64,000 bases of DNA from Pristimantibacillus sp052113225 (GCF_052113225.1 NZ_JBFRCT010000003.1:310001-374000), one strand, 5' to 3'; counted from the stretch's first letter, positions 17,248 to 25,887 are shown. Notes: generated from the sequence alone by a model not told the origin. Made by a program: numbers and translations.

Positions 17248-17973
17248 ATGAAACAACGTTTAACCGCTGCGGCGATCTCGGCCGCTGTCTTGTTCGGGTC
17301 TTTGTCAGGGCAGGCATTTGCCGCTGATTCAGGCTTCAAGGACATTGCGAATTCGAGCAGCCGGGTACAGATCGAGGCGCTTCAAGAGCTTGGAATTGTG
17401 AAAGGGGTATCCACTTCGGAATTCCATCCGGAAGAAAGCCTGACTGGCGCACAAGGGATCGAACTTATTGTTCGAACCATGCAATTAAGTCTTGCCGCTA
17501 TCGATTTCAAGCAAGCTCCTACGGCAGAAGGATTCTTCACAAATGTGAAAAATGATGCTTGGTATGCAGAGAGCTTCGTAATCGCTCATTATAATGGGCT
17601 GGATATTCCTGCGGATATCGATCCGTCGAAGCCGCTTACCCGTGAGCAGTTCACGCATTATCTGGTGCAGGCTCTGGAGAAGACCGGCCAATATCCGCTC
17701 ATTAAGATGTACATTAACATTCTGGATGAGAAGGATATTACGGTAGATTATCAGGGAACGATTCAGCGTGCGCTGCTGTATAAGATTGCAAAGCTTGATG
17801 AGGAAGGTAACTTCCATCCGCAGGAGATTGTAGATCGTGGAGAAGCGGCAGCAATGCTGTACGATGCGCATCAGTTTGTTGAGACGCACAAGGATAACGG
17901 TCAGGTTGACCCTGAGACTCCTGAAGCTCCAGATACACCTGAAGCTTCAGCAACACCGGAAGCTTTACAATAA
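17248..17973 (+). CDS. secreted SLH-domain protein
   Basis: 241 residues. ATG 17248 is chosen because AGAAGGAGGAC precedes it by 7 nt; the frame is open further upstream but only inside the MFS gene. A signal peptide (KQRLTAAAISAAVLFG, cleavage after QAFA) is followed by SLH-type motifs: FKDIANSSSRVQIEALQELGI, NDAWYAESFVIAHYNGLDI, PLTREQFTHYLVQALEK, and a third degenerate motif with RGEAAAMLYD. The tail is Pro/Glu/Thr-rich. It is probably a small cell-wall-associated protein; no enzymatic domain is present. It ends at a strong terminator. Confidence 0.82.
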   Translation: MKQRLTAAAISAAVLFGSLSGQAFAADSGFKDIANSSSRVQIEALQELGIVKGVSTSEFHPEESLTGAQGIELIVRTMQLSLAAIDFKQAPTAEGFFTNVKNDAWYAESFVIAHYNGLDIPADIDPSKPLTREQFTHYLVQALEKTGQYPLIKMYINILDEKDITVDYQGTIQRALLYKIAKLDEEGNFHPQEIVDRGEAAAMLYDAHQFVETHKDNGQVDPETPEAPDTPEASATPEALQ

Positions 17974-17982
17974 ATATGAACA

Positions 17983-18027
17983 GAGGCTGCCACTAGACTT
18001 CAGGTCTAGCGGCAGCCTCTTTCTTTT
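17983..18027 (+). terminator. rho-independent terminator
   Basis: Stem GAGGCTGCC(A)CTAGAC / GTCTAG(C)GGCAGCCTC followed by TTTCTTTT, 10 nt after the SLH gene. Confidence 0.92.
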
Positions 18028-18095
18028 GCCGCTCCGCAATGCATGCTTTCATAGTATAATAGGAGCATCATGAACAGTTGGAGAGAGGAACACGA

Positions 18096-19052
18096 ATGAC
18101 GCAAATTAAAGATCTTCGTAATCAAGACGATTTTACCGGCTTCTATTTGCTCAAGGAGCTGGATGTGAAGCAGACCAATGCAACGACACCTAAGGATTAT
18201 TTCGATATCGTACTAGGGGATTCCAGCGGGCAGCTGGGGGCAAAGTTCTGGGATGTCTCACAGCAGGATAAAGAAACCTTCTTCCCGATGGGGCTTGTTA
18301 AAGTACAAGGTAATGTCCATTTATATCGGGAGAAGCTGCAGATCAAGATTTCAAGGATGCGTCCTGCAGCGCCAGAAGATGGTGTTACACTGACGGATTT
18401 CATCCGCTCGGCACCGGTTGCTTCTAATGAACTCATTGATACAATTAATCAAGCAAAAGACAGCATACAGGATGCAGAGATTAAAACTATTGTGGACTAT
18501 TGCGTAGCAAAGGTGGAAGAGAAGCTGACGCATTACCCAGCCGCGAAGACGCATCATCATGCGTATTTTGCGGGTCTGGCCTATCATATGGCGAGAATGC
18601 TGGAGATTGGGGAATTCCTTTGCAAGCAGCGGCCGTTCCTAAATGCGGATCTGCTTAAGGCAGGTATTATTCTTCATGACATCGCAAAGCCGGAGGAGAT
18701 GATTGCGCAGCTTGGCATCGTATCCGACTACAGCCTTTCGGGTAAGCTGATGGGACATATTTCGCTAGCATCGACATGGATTACGGAGGCAGCGATTCGC
18801 TGCGATATAAATTTACAGTCGGAGAAATTGCTCGGGCTGCAACATATGGTGCTGTCTCATCATAATCTGGGAGAGTGGGGAAGCCCCGTTCAGCCGCAAA
18901 CGGCCGAGGCGGTAGCGCTGCATCATATTGATGCCATGGATGCCAAGCTGCAAATGGTTGAGGATGCTCTTCTGACGACACCGGAAAGTGAACCATGGAC
19001 CCCTGTTATACGTGGACTGGAAAATAAGCCAGTCTATCGGATGAAACTGTAA
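18096..19052 (+). CDS. yhaM: 3'-5' exoribonuclease YhaM
   Basis: 318 residues, close to the 314 of B. subtilis YhaM, a Mn-dependent 3'-5' exoribonuclease active on RNA and single-stranded DNA. An N-terminal OB-fold (about 1-90, GQLGAKFWDVSQQDKETF) precedes an HD domain with KTHHHAYFAGLAYHMARML, ILHDIAKPEEM (the HD pair) and VLSHHNLGEWGSPVQP. ATG 18096 has GAGAGAGG at 8-nt spacing; an upstream TTG lacks an SD. Monocistronic. Confidence 0.93.
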   Translation: MTQIKDLRNQDDFTGFYLLKELDVKQTNATTPKDYFDIVLGDSSGQLGAKFWDVSQQDKETFFPMGLVKVQGNVHLYREKLQIKISRMRPAAPEDGVTLTDFIRSAPVASNELIDTINQAKDSIQDAEIKTIVDYCVAKVEEKLTHYPAAKTHHHAYFAGLAYHMARMLEIGEFLCKQRPFLNADLLKAGIILHDIAKPEEMIAQLGIVSDYSLSGKLMGHISLASTWITEAAIRCDINLQSEKLLGLQHMVLSHHNLGEWGSPVQPQTAEAVALHHIDAMDAKLQMVEDALLTTPESEPWTPVIRGLENKPVYRMKL

Positions 19053-19093
19053 GTATCCGTATTATTATAAACAGGTAATGGGGTGAAAAACCG

Positions 19094-19900
19094 GTGATAG
19101 CACCGGTACAGCCGATGACCGATAACGAACCAATCAGATATAAGCAATGCGTGCATTGTATGGAGCAAAAGCCGGAAACGGACTTCCTGCGCCGAACGGG
19201 CAGGCGTTCCGGAACAGGCTCTCGGCGCGGCTCTTGCCGATCCTGCCGTAAGCATAGAAGCAGGATTCCTGCTGCGACGATATCGTATGCGGAATCTGAA
19301 TTGCCGCCTAATAATCAGATAGAGCACTCGCCAGTATCTGAGGCTGCAGCTGCAAAACCAGTTAGCCAAGCTGCTCCTCTCACCGTACCTGATTTGGGGA
19401 CGGCTGTTTCAGCACCTGCACCTGCAGCTCCAACTGCGCCTAGACGTCCGAGGCCAAAATCTTCTCCTAGGGGTGGAGCCAATATTTTAAAACCCCGCCC
19501 CCGTCCTTTGCCGGCGAACCATTCTCCGTCAGACGTTAGTCTGCTGAGGACAACACGTAAAGGAACGGTCTGGATGCGCGGTAGGACGGATAAAGGGCGG
19601 CGCTGGCATCAGGAGATTGAGCTGGAATTAGCCGTTACGCTTGTGAAGGAGCGGGCCGCTGTTATTGTAAACCGGACTACAATCCGGCGTTTGTTCAGCA
19701 ACAAGGATTTCCGAAGCTTTATCTTGACGAGGGACAATTACACCTGTCATTTCTGCGGACAATACGGTGATACGATTGACCATATGCTGCCGAGGGCAAA
19801 GGGCGGCCATACAACACCGGACAATTGTGTATGCGCGTGTAATGATTGCAATCAGTCAAAAGCAGATAAAGATATTGAGGAATTTATGCGTGATCTGTAA
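19094..19900 (+). CDS. HNH endonuclease-domain protein with N-terminal zinc-finger-like segment
   Basis: 268 residues. The C-terminal 70 residues are an HNH nuclease: SFILTRDNYTCHFCGQYGD, DHMLPRAKGGHTTPDN and the zinc pair CNDCNQSK. The N-terminal 60 residues hold four Cys in CVHCMEQKPETDFLRRTG and CRSCRKHR, a treble-clef-like finger. Between them lies an Ala/Pro-rich, apparently disordered linker of about 90 residues followed by a small Trp/Arg-rich domain (GTVWMRGRTDKGRRWHQEI). The start may be GTG 19094 or ATG 19115. HNH proteins of this kind occur in phages and as housekeeping proteins; no phage genes are nearby. A minus-strand terminator hairpin separates it from glsA. Confidence 0.82.
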   Translation: MIAPVQPMTDNEPIRYKQCVHCMEQKPETDFLRRTGRRSGTGSRRGSCRSCRKHRSRIPAATISYAESELPPNNQIEHSPVSEAAAAKPVSQAAPLTVPDLGTAVSAPAPAAPTAPRRPRPKSSPRGGANILKPRPRPLPANHSPSDVSLLRTTRKGTVWMRGRTDKGRRWHQEIELELAVTLVKERAAVIVNRTTIRRLFSNKDFRSFILTRDNYTCHFCGQYGDTIDHMLPRAKGGHTTPDNCVCACNDCNQSKADKDIEEFMRDL

Positions 19901-19904
19901 ACAA

Positions 19905-19951
19905 ACAGGGAGTACGGAAACCGAAGTGGTAACTTCGTCCCGTACCCCTGT
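19905..19951 (-). terminator. terminator of glsA
   Basis: Long hairpin with arms ACAGGGAGTACGG and CCGTACCCCTGT (one-base bulge) and an inner stem CCGAAGT/ACTTCG. On the minus strand TTTGTTTAC follows, so it most likely serves glsA; on the plus strand the T-run is poor. Confidence 0.7.
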
Positions 19952-19959
19952 TCTGCGTT

Positions 19960-20907
19960 CTAGAATAAGCTCCAATCCATCTCACGAGAGAGTGTCTCGA
20001 GCAGATGAACGCCAGCAATGCTGTTACCCTTCGTGTTCAATGCCGGGCCAACGACACCGATGCCGAATCGACCTGGCACCATCGTGAGGATCCCGCCGGA
20101 AACTCCACTTTTAGCTGGAAGTCCAACCTGAATCGCAAATTCGCCCGAAGCATTGTACATCCCACATGTAACCATAAACGTCTTCGCAATCTGTACATAA
20201 CGGCGCGGAATAAGGGGGGCTCCTGTGATGGGGTCTGTTCCGTTGTTCGACAGCACAAGAGCCATACGTGCAAGATCACTGCAATTCACTTGTATAGAAC
20301 AATGATGGAAATAGACATCCAGCACCTCTTCGACTTGCCCTTCCAGAACCCCGTTATCCTTCAACAGATAAGCCATCGATCGGTTCAAGTTTGCCGTATC
20401 CGATTCCGACCGATAAACCTCCATATCATAGGTCAATGTATCGTTACCTGCGAGTGATTGGAAGAAGGAGAGAATTCGTGAAGTTTTCTCAGCAGCATTC
20501 TGGCCATGAATCAAAGACGAGATGGCGATAGCCCCGGCGTTAATCAGCGGGTTGAACGGAATTCCCGGCCGGACAAGCTCCAGCTTCAGCATCGAATTGA
20601 AGTTATCGCCAGTTGGCTCCATGCCGACTTTTTCGAACACCGCTTTTTCGCCATTGTCCATCAATGCGAGGATAAGCGTGAACACTTTCGAAATACTCTG
20701 CATCGTAAAAGAAAGGCTGCAGTCACCACTCGAAATGGTATTGCCCGTTGTATCGATCAGATGGATACCAAGCGCGTTTTGCGGGGCCTTCGCCAGCTCT
20801 GGAATGTAAGAGGCCGTCTTGCCGTAGGCGGATCGCACTTTGCTCGCTTCGACCCAAGTCGGGAGCTGGCGGTTTAATAATTCTTTTTCTTGCTCGGTAA
20901 ATGACAT
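19960..20907 (-). CDS. glsA: glutaminase
   Basis: 315-residue serine-dependent glutaminase (L-glutamine to glutamate and ammonia), beta-lactamase-like fold. The SxxK catalytic pair is Ser71 and Lys74 in TMQSISKVF; other family motifs are NPLINAGAIAISSLI, CGMYNASGEFAIQVGLPAKSG and GVSGGILTMVPGRFGIGV. I chose ATG 20907 because GGAGAAG precedes it; an in-frame ATG 33 nt upstream is less well placed and gives an atypical extension. Cytoplasmic, monocistronic. Confidence 0.95.
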   Translation of the reverse strand: MSFTEQEKELLNRQLPTWVEASKVRSAYGKTASYIPELAKAPQNALGIHLIDTTGNTISSGDCSLSFTMQSISKVFTLILALMDNGEKAVFEKVGMEPTGDNFNSMLKLELVRPGIPFNPLINAGAIAISSLIHGQNAAEKTSRILSFFQSLAGNDTLTYDMEVYRSESDTANLNRSMAYLLKDNGVLEGQVEEVLDVYFHHCSIQVNCSDLARMALVLSNNGTDPITGAPLIPRRYVQIAKTFMVTCGMYNASGEFAIQVGLPAKSGVSGGILTMVPGRFGIGVVGPALNTKGNSIAGVHLLETLSREMDWSLF

Positions 20908-21109
20908 AGCCACTCTTCTCCAATCCATTGTCCAACTCATTTTCTTTCAATTATATTTCATATTCCAAATTGCGAACAGTGCGAGCGAATCTCTAGATTG
21001 ATTTATGATTTGGACTCGCTTAGACTATGATTTTACAGGCTGCTGACTGCCAAATTTGGCATAGAGAGATAATAAGCTAGCCGGATAGATAAAGCGGGAG
21101 GAATGGAAA

Positions 21110-21958
21110 GTGAGAAAGAAACGAACAGGGCTCGTCATGCTCGCACTTCTTGTGGCGATTATCGCAGGATGCGGTCAAAATAATAATGCAGACAAGCAGA
21201 ACAATCAAGCAGTAAACGAAGGAAAAGATGGGCAGGAAGTAAACCTGAAGGTAGCGGTACTTATTCCGCCGATGAGTGAAATTCTGGAGCTGGTGAAGCC
21301 TTTACTGAAAGAGGACGGTATTAACCTGGAGATCGTGACGCTCTCGGATAACGTTCAGCCAAACACAGCCCTTCAACATAAAGAAGTAGACGCGAACTTC
21401 TTCCAGCATGTTCCGTATATGAATGATTTCAATGCCACAAACAAAGGTACGCTGGTGCCGGTCAAAGCGATCTATAATGCGGTATATGGCGGCTATTCGA
21501 AAAAGTATAAAAAAATCGAGGAACTTCCAGAAGGTGCAACAATTGCGATTGCAAATGATCCGTCTAATATCGGACGCTCGCTTGTTATGCTGGAGAACAA
21601 CGGCTTGCTTAAGCTGAAAGACGGCGTTGGCATCAAAGCAACACAGGCCGACATTGTTGATAATCCGCATAAGTATAAGTTCCAGGAAGTCGATCTGTTA
21701 ATGTTGGCCCGTGTTATCGATGACGTAGATATGGTCCTCATGACTCCGGCATACGCGAAGCCACTGGGGCTTACACCAAAGAATGATGCTCTAATTACGG
21801 AAGGCAAAGACTCCGACTTCGTCATCACGTTAGTAGCACGTGAGGATAATGTGGATTCTGCTCCGATCCAGAAGCTTGCTGAACGTATGACAGGTCCAGA
21901 GGTGAAGAAATTCCTCGAAGACAACTACAGCGATATTGCATTGCCTGCATTTGAATAA
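21110..21958 (+). CDS. MetQ/NlpA-family lipoprotein (methionine ABC transporter binding protein-like)
   Basis: 282-residue lipoprotein with a lipobox ending AIIAGC. It matches the NlpA family: KVAVLIPPMSEILELV, LQHKEVDANFFQHVPYMN, AIYNAVYGGYSKKYKKIEEL, TIAIANDPSNIGRSLVMLE. Homologues bind D- or L-methionine for the MetNI importer. No ATPase or permease is adjacent, so it is an orphan here. The start is GTG 21110 with GGGAGGA six nt upstream; the nearby ATG is out of frame. Strong terminator downstream. Confidence 0.9.
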   Translation: MRKKRTGLVMLALLVAIIAGCGQNNNADKQNNQAVNEGKDGQEVNLKVAVLIPPMSEILELVKPLLKEDGINLEIVTLSDNVQPNTALQHKEVDANFFQHVPYMNDFNATNKGTLVPVKAIYNAVYGGYSKKYKKIEELPEGATIAIANDPSNIGRSLVMLENNGLLKLKDGVGIKATQADIVDNPHKYKFQEVDLLMLARVIDDVDMVLMTPAYAKPLGLTPKNDALITEGKDSDFVITLVAREDNVDSAPIQKLAERMTGPEVKKFLEDNYSDIALPAFE

Positions 21959-21962
21959 ATGG

Positions 21963-22010
21963 AATGGCGTACAAATTGATGATCAATTTGTACGCCATTT
22001 TTTTGTTTTG
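21963..22010 (+). terminator. rho-independent terminator
   Basis: Stem AATGGCGTACAAATTGATCA-like arms (AATGGCGTACAAATTG / CAATTTGTACGCCATT) followed by TTTTTGTTTTG. Confidence 0.93.
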
Positions 22011-22087
22011 TAAATGATGCAACAAATTCTATGCAACAGTTGTCTTCCTTGTCAGGAAGCTGAAGTTAATGGGCTGGGAGATGATCG

Positions 22088-22501
22088 TTGGTGAGATACT
22101 CGAAAGCTATATTTGTTGCAATAGGTTTGCTTTTCCTCTTAACAGGTTGTTCAGAATCCCATAAGCTCACGATAAACGATATCGAATCATCCTTTACTAA
22201 AGCTGGCGTGAAATACACGGAACAACTTGGCCCCTCTGAGGCGAAAAAGAGTATGGTGTATAATGGCACTGCTCCTGCTGTTATTCTGCATACAGATGGA
22301 GATTTTCGAGAAGAAGGACTTAAGGTATATCTATATACATCTGATGTTGAAAGGAAGAAAGGGCTGGAGCAATTCCAGGAGGAGCAGTCCATAGATCTCA
22401 CCTATGGGATGAAAGAAACAGCGATGTATGCACATAATGTTATGTTTGTATCTTTCAGCTACACGGAAGCAGAATGGACAGCGATTAAGAAGTTGAAATA
22501 G
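22088..22501 (+). CDS. small hypothetical lipoprotein
   Basis: 137 residues (or 136 if GTG 22091 is used); GGGAG at about 22076 supports a start at TTG 22088 or GTG 22091. Signal peptide with lipobox LFLLTGC; mature protein about 120 residues, acidic and Lys-rich, with no recognised domain (ESSFTKAGVKYTEQLGPSEA, VMFVSFSYTEAEWTAIKKLK). Probably an outer-surface lipoprotein of unknown role. The stop codon abuts the first of four 25-bp palindromes. Confidence 0.7.
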   Translation: MVRYSKAIFVAIGLLFLLTGCSESHKLTINDIESSFTKAGVKYTEQLGPSEAKKSMVYNGTAPAVILHTDGDFREEGLKVYLYTSDVERKKGLEQFQEEQSIDLTYGMKETAMYAHNVMFVSFSYTEAEWTAIKKLK

Positions 22502-22502
22502 C

Positions 22503-22704
22503 CTTAGCGATATCGCACATCGTTAAGACCCACTTAACGCGTCTTTGAAGTTTGCTTAACGATACCGCACATCGTAAAGCACAAGGATTTAGCTCATTTT
22601 AGGCTCGAATAGCTAGTTTGGACAGGTCTTAACGATGTAGCACATCGTTAAGGTGCAGCTTATACGTGGTTTTAGCCAGCTTAACGATATGGCATATCGT
22701 TAAG
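22503..22704. repeat. four copies of a 25-bp palindrome
   Basis: Copies at 22503-22527, 22555-22579, 22628-22652 and 22680-22704, each with arms CTTAACGAT and ATCGTTAAG (single mismatches in copies 1 and 2) around a 7-nt centre such as ATGGCAT. Start-to-start spacing is 52, 73, 52. The sequence between copies is not repeated. Confidence 0.85.
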
Positions 22705-22719
22705 TTGGCTTGCCCTAAT

Positions 22720-22750
22720 AAAAAAGCCGTCCCATCGAATGGGACGGCAT
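22720..22750 (-). terminator. probable terminator of the dipeptidase gene
   Basis: On the minus strand: stem ATGCCGTCCCAT / ATGGGACGGC followed by TTTTTTATTA. It lies about 250 nt past the dipeptidase stop, with palindrome P3 in between. Confidence 0.75.
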
Positions 22751-22771
22751 ACTTTGTACCAATAAATAAAA

Positions 22772-22999
22772 AAGTGGATGGGGATGTATCTCCTGGAGGA
22801 GCAGAGTAGATGCTTTCGAAGCAACTTTCTTGTCAGATAGCTTTTAAGCGCTCGCCTTTGCCAATGTGAAATCTCATTGAAAATGAGTTGGATCGGAATT
22901 TCACACTGGCAACCGCTAAACCGAATCTCTCAATTGGTGAACCTTCAGTTGAGATTCGGTTTAGCGGAAGGAGATACATCCCATAAACGACTTTTATAA
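22772..22999. repeat. large imperfect palindrome P3
   Basis: Outer arms AAGTGGATGGGGATGTATCT... and ...AGGAGATACATCCCATAAACG (imperfect), with two internal hairpins: GAAATCTCATT/AATGAG...GGAATTTC and a strong stem GCTAAACCGAATCTC / GAGATTCGGTTTAGC. It contains AGCGCTCGCCTT, the core shared with P4 and, less exactly, P2. It is placed between the dipeptidase stop and its terminator. Confidence 0.7.
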
Positions 23000-23002
23000 T
23001 TC

Positions 23003-24361
23003 CTAGCCGACTCTTTTCAAGAACTCTACAATCGTGAGCAATCCTTTATCAAAGTTCTCCAGATTAAAATGCTCGTTAGGAGCATGGAGATTCTCATCCG
23101 GCAGGCCAAAGCCCATCATTATAACAGGTGCGGAGAGAAGTCGGGAGAAGGTTTCTACAATTGGAATAGAGCCGCCGTCTTTTGTGAAGAGTGCACGAGT
23201 GCCGTAGACTGCTTCATACGCGTCCGCAGCTATTTGGAGAAGCGGAATGGATGGATCCATATCGAAGGCGCGGGCTTTTTCGCCTGGCTTCACTTTCAAC
23301 GTTACACCTGGCTGAACATTCGCATGTAGGTGAGCAATGATGCGGTCAAGAGTAACCTGTGGATCCTGCTGGCCAACCAGGCGGCAGGTGATTTTGGCAT
23401 GTGCTTCTTTCGGGATAACGGTCTTTGTGCCTTCGCCTTGGAAGCCGCCGTATACGCCGTTTAGTTCAAGGGTTGGACGGGCACCAGTACGTTCCACAAA
23501 AGAGTAGCCTTCTTCACCATATGTAGTGCTAAGGCCAAGCGTTTGCTTGAGCTGTTCTTCATTGAAGTTCTGCTTCTCGAATTCTGCATGCATATCAGCC
23601 GTCAATTCAGGCACGCCTTCATAGAAGCCTTCAACCGTAATACGACCCTGCTTATCATGAAGAGAAGCAAGGAGCTCAACCATAGCATGAAGAGCATTCG
23701 GAACGCCGCCGCCATAAGTACCTGAATGAAGGTCTGTATTCGAAGCGTTGATGGTCAGCTCCAGCGAGCACAGTCCACGCAGGCCAATGGAGATGGCCGG
23801 CTTACCTTTTTCAATGAGAGAAGTATCCGAGATCAGTACAGCATCCGTTGACAGCTTATCTTGCTGCTCCTGCAGGAACGTTAACAGACTTGGGCTTGAG
23901 ATTTCCTCTTCGCCTTCGATACAGAACTTCACGTTTACAGGCAGCTGTTGCTCCTGTTTCAACAGTGCTTCAATCGCCTTGATATGCAGGAAAATCTGAC
24001 CTTTATCGTCTGTTGCTCCACGTGCATACAGCTTACCGTTGCGTTCCGTTGGCTCAAATGGCGGCGTCTCCCATAAGTTGAGCGGATCAACCGGCTGCAC
24101 ATCATAGTGGCCGTAAATTAACACAGTTGGTTTGCCAGGAGTATGCAGATGCTCGGCATAAACGATTGGATGTCCGGCTGTTTGATGAATTTTCACGTTG
24201 TCGAGTCCAGCTTGCTCAAGCTTGCCAGCCACCCACTCAGCGGCTTTGATCATGTCCTGCTTATGCTCAGACAGTGCTGAAATGCTCGGAATAGTTAAAA
24301 ACTCTTTAAGCTCCCCCAGCTGCTGTTCTCTTAATTCTTTAAAATACGTTTCATAACTCAT
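23003..24361 (-). CDS. M20-family dipeptidase
   Basis: 452-residue metallopeptidase of the M20 family (CNDP/carnosinase-like). Motifs: YGHYDVQPVDPLNLWETPPF (zinc ligand His-Asp), ARGATDDKGQ with the bridging Asp, CIEGEEEISSPSLLTFL with the Glu pair, NTDLHSGTYGGGVPNALHAM in the dimerisation domain, and the C-terminal His in GLPDENLHAPNEHF. Length is normal. The start is ATG 24361 with TAGGAGG upstream. Directly upstream sit four copies of a two-hairpin repeat that run into the SD. It cleaves dipeptides in the cytoplasm; substrate range is unknown. Confidence 0.92.
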   Translation of the reverse strand: MSYETYFKELREQQLGELKEFLTIPSISALSEHKQDMIKAAEWVAGKLEQAGLDNVKIHQTAGHPIVYAEHLHTPGKPTVLIYGHYDVQPVDPLNLWETPPFEPTERNGKLYARGATDDKGQIFLHIKAIEALLKQEQQLPVNVKFCIEGEEEISSPSLLTFLQEQQDKLSTDAVLISDTSLIEKGKPAISIGLRGLCSLELTINASNTDLHSGTYGGGVPNALHAMVELLASLHDKQGRITVEGFYEGVPELTADMHAEFEKQNFNEEQLKQTLGLSTTYGEEGYSFVERTGARPTLELNGVYGGFQGEGTKTVIPKEAHAKITCRLVGQQDPQVTLDRIIAHLHANVQPGVTLKVKPGEKARAFDMDPSIPLLQIAADAYEAVYGTRALFTKDGGSIPIVETFSRLLSAPVIMMGFGLPDENLHAPNEHFNLENFDKGLLTIVEFLKRVG

Positions 24362-24380
24362 GTGATATGTACCTCCTAAA

Positions 24381-24649
24381 ATGAATTGTTACCCAATTAG
24401 CCTTGTGAAGGCCAATCGTAATGATTCATGCTTCGTAAGCATGGACCAAATGAATGATTACCCAATTGGCCTTCTAGAGGCCAATCGTAATGATTCATAC
24501 TTCGAAAGCATGAACCAATGAATTGTTACCCAATTAGCCTTGTAAAGGCCAATCGTAATGATTCATACTTCGTAAGCATGGACCAAATGAATGATTACCC
24601 AATTGGCTTTCTAGAGGCCAATCGTAATGCTTCATGCTTCAAAAGCTTA
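24381..24649 (-). repeat. tandem two-hairpin leader repeats, locus A (4 units)
   Basis: Units begin at 24381, 24450, 24518 and 24587 (spacing 69, 68, 69). Read on the minus strand, each unit has a short hairpin CATGCTT-ACG-AAGTATG (or TCG loop) followed by a longer hairpin from GAATCATTAC with inner stem GATTGGCC / GGCTAATT or GGCCAATT. Two subtypes alternate A-B-A-B. The last unit flows into CATTTTAGGAGG, the SD of the dipeptidase gene. Confidence 0.88.
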
Positions 24650-24675
24650 GTTACAGTATACGCTTCACGGCAGCC

Positions 24676-24711
24676 AAAAAAAAGCAGCCCTGCCGATGGG
24701 CAGAAGCTGCT
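24676..24711 (-). terminator. terminator of trpB
   Basis: On the minus strand: AGCAGCTTCTGCCC / GGGCAGGGCTGCT-type stem followed by eight T, 12 nt after the trpB stop codon. Confidence 0.88.
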
Positions 24712-24723
24712 ATACGATCCAAC

Positions 24724-25887
24724 TTATTTATTCAGCATGTGGAACACTTGCTCAACGTCTTTGTCGCCGCGGCCGGACAAATTGACAATGATGATCTGAT
24801 CCTTGGTCATCGTAGGCGCAAGCTTTTTCGCATGAGCAACTGCATGTGCGCTTTCGAGCGCAGGGATAATTCCTTCCGTACGGGACAGCTCCTGGAACGC
24901 TGCCAGTACTTCTTCATTGCTGATTGTTACGTATTCTGCACGTCCACTAACTTTCAGATGGCTGTGCTCCGGTCCAATACCCGGATAGTCGAGTCCAGCA
25001 GCGATGGAGTATGTTTTTCTAGGATTTCCTTCCTCATCGAGCAAAACGAGACACTTGAAGCCGTGAATAATGCCCGGCACGCCTTCGGTCAAGGTTGGAG
25101 CTTGATCAGGCTCAACACCAATGAGGCGTACGGAAGGTTCATCTATGTAATGAGCAAATGCACCAATGGCGTTGCTTCCTCCGCCAACGCAGGCGATAAC
25201 GGCGTCTGGGAGACGACCCTCTTTGGCCAAAATCTGACGCTTCGATTCTTCACTAATAATCGATTGGAAATGCTTAACCATCGTAGGGAAGGGATGTGGT
25301 CCTACGGCCGAGCCAAGGAGATAGAATGTATTTTTATAGTTTTCAACGAGATCATTCAGCGCTTCGTCTACCGCGTCTTTCAGGCGGCCTTGGCCTTTGT
25401 GTACAGGTATAACGGTTGCTCCAAGCAGCTCCATACGGAATACGTTCAGCGCTTGGCGGCGAGTATCTTCCGCACCCATATAGATAACGCAGTCCATGTT
25501 GAACATGGCACAAGCCGTTGCCGTTGCAACACCGTGCTGGCCAGCTCCAGTTTCGGCAATCACACGTTTAGCACCCATACGTTTGGCAAGCAAAATTTGC
25601 CCAACAACGTTGTTGATTTTGTGAGCGCCGGTATGGTTCAGGTCTTCGCGCTTCAGGTAGATTTTCGCTCCGCCCCAAGCGTCCGTTAATTGCTACGCAT
25701 AAGTCAGCGGATTCTCGCGGCCAACATATTCTTTGAGGTAGTATTCGAGTTCTTCTTTAAATTCTGGGTCGTCCTTAAACTTGTTGAACTGTGCACTTAA
25801 ATAGTCTAATACTTCCTTCAGCTCAGGTGGAACAAAGCTGCCCCCGAACTCTCCAAAATATCCTTCAGCCACTTGTTCTTGACTCAT
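24724..25887 (-). pseudogene. trpB: tryptophan synthase beta chain interrupted by an in-frame TAG
   Basis: The sequence encodes a full-length TrpB (387 codons from ATG 25887, which has GGAGGC upstream), but a TAG at 25690-25692 interrupts it after ENPLTYA. The same frame resumes at once with QLTDAWGGAKIYLKRED and stays open to the normal end. Downstream motifs are intact: the PLP lysine in HTGAHKINN, AETGAGQHGVATATA, GSAVGPHPFP, CVGGGSNAIG, LDYPGIGPEHSHL. TrpB condenses indole and serine with PLP. At the TAG position homologues usually carry Lys, Glu or Gln, each one base change from TAG. No other trp gene is adjacent, so this is a stand-alone trpB. It is either a nonsense mutant or a sequencing error. 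Confidence 0.88.

Larger units (their letters stand above)
22502..23002. other. gene-free repeat region
   Basis: About 500 bp between a lipoprotein gene and the convergent dipeptidase gene. It contains the four 25-bp palindromes, a minus-strand terminator (22720-22750) and palindrome P3 (22772-22999). No credible open frame. Confidence 0.75.
24362..24723. other. intergenic spacer filled by hairpin repeats
   Basis: 360 bp between trpB and the dipeptidase gene, both on the minus strand. It holds the trpB terminator and four tandem repeat units; nothing else is seen. Confidence 0.8.

Noticed and set aside
24381..24649. CRISPR array
   Set aside because: Units of 68-69 bp are nearly identical along their whole length, with no unique spacers and no cas genes; likewise at 46020 and 59131.
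24634..25689. 351-codon plus-strand frame opposite trpB
   Set aside because: Shadow of trpB; its beginning lies in the repeat and terminator.
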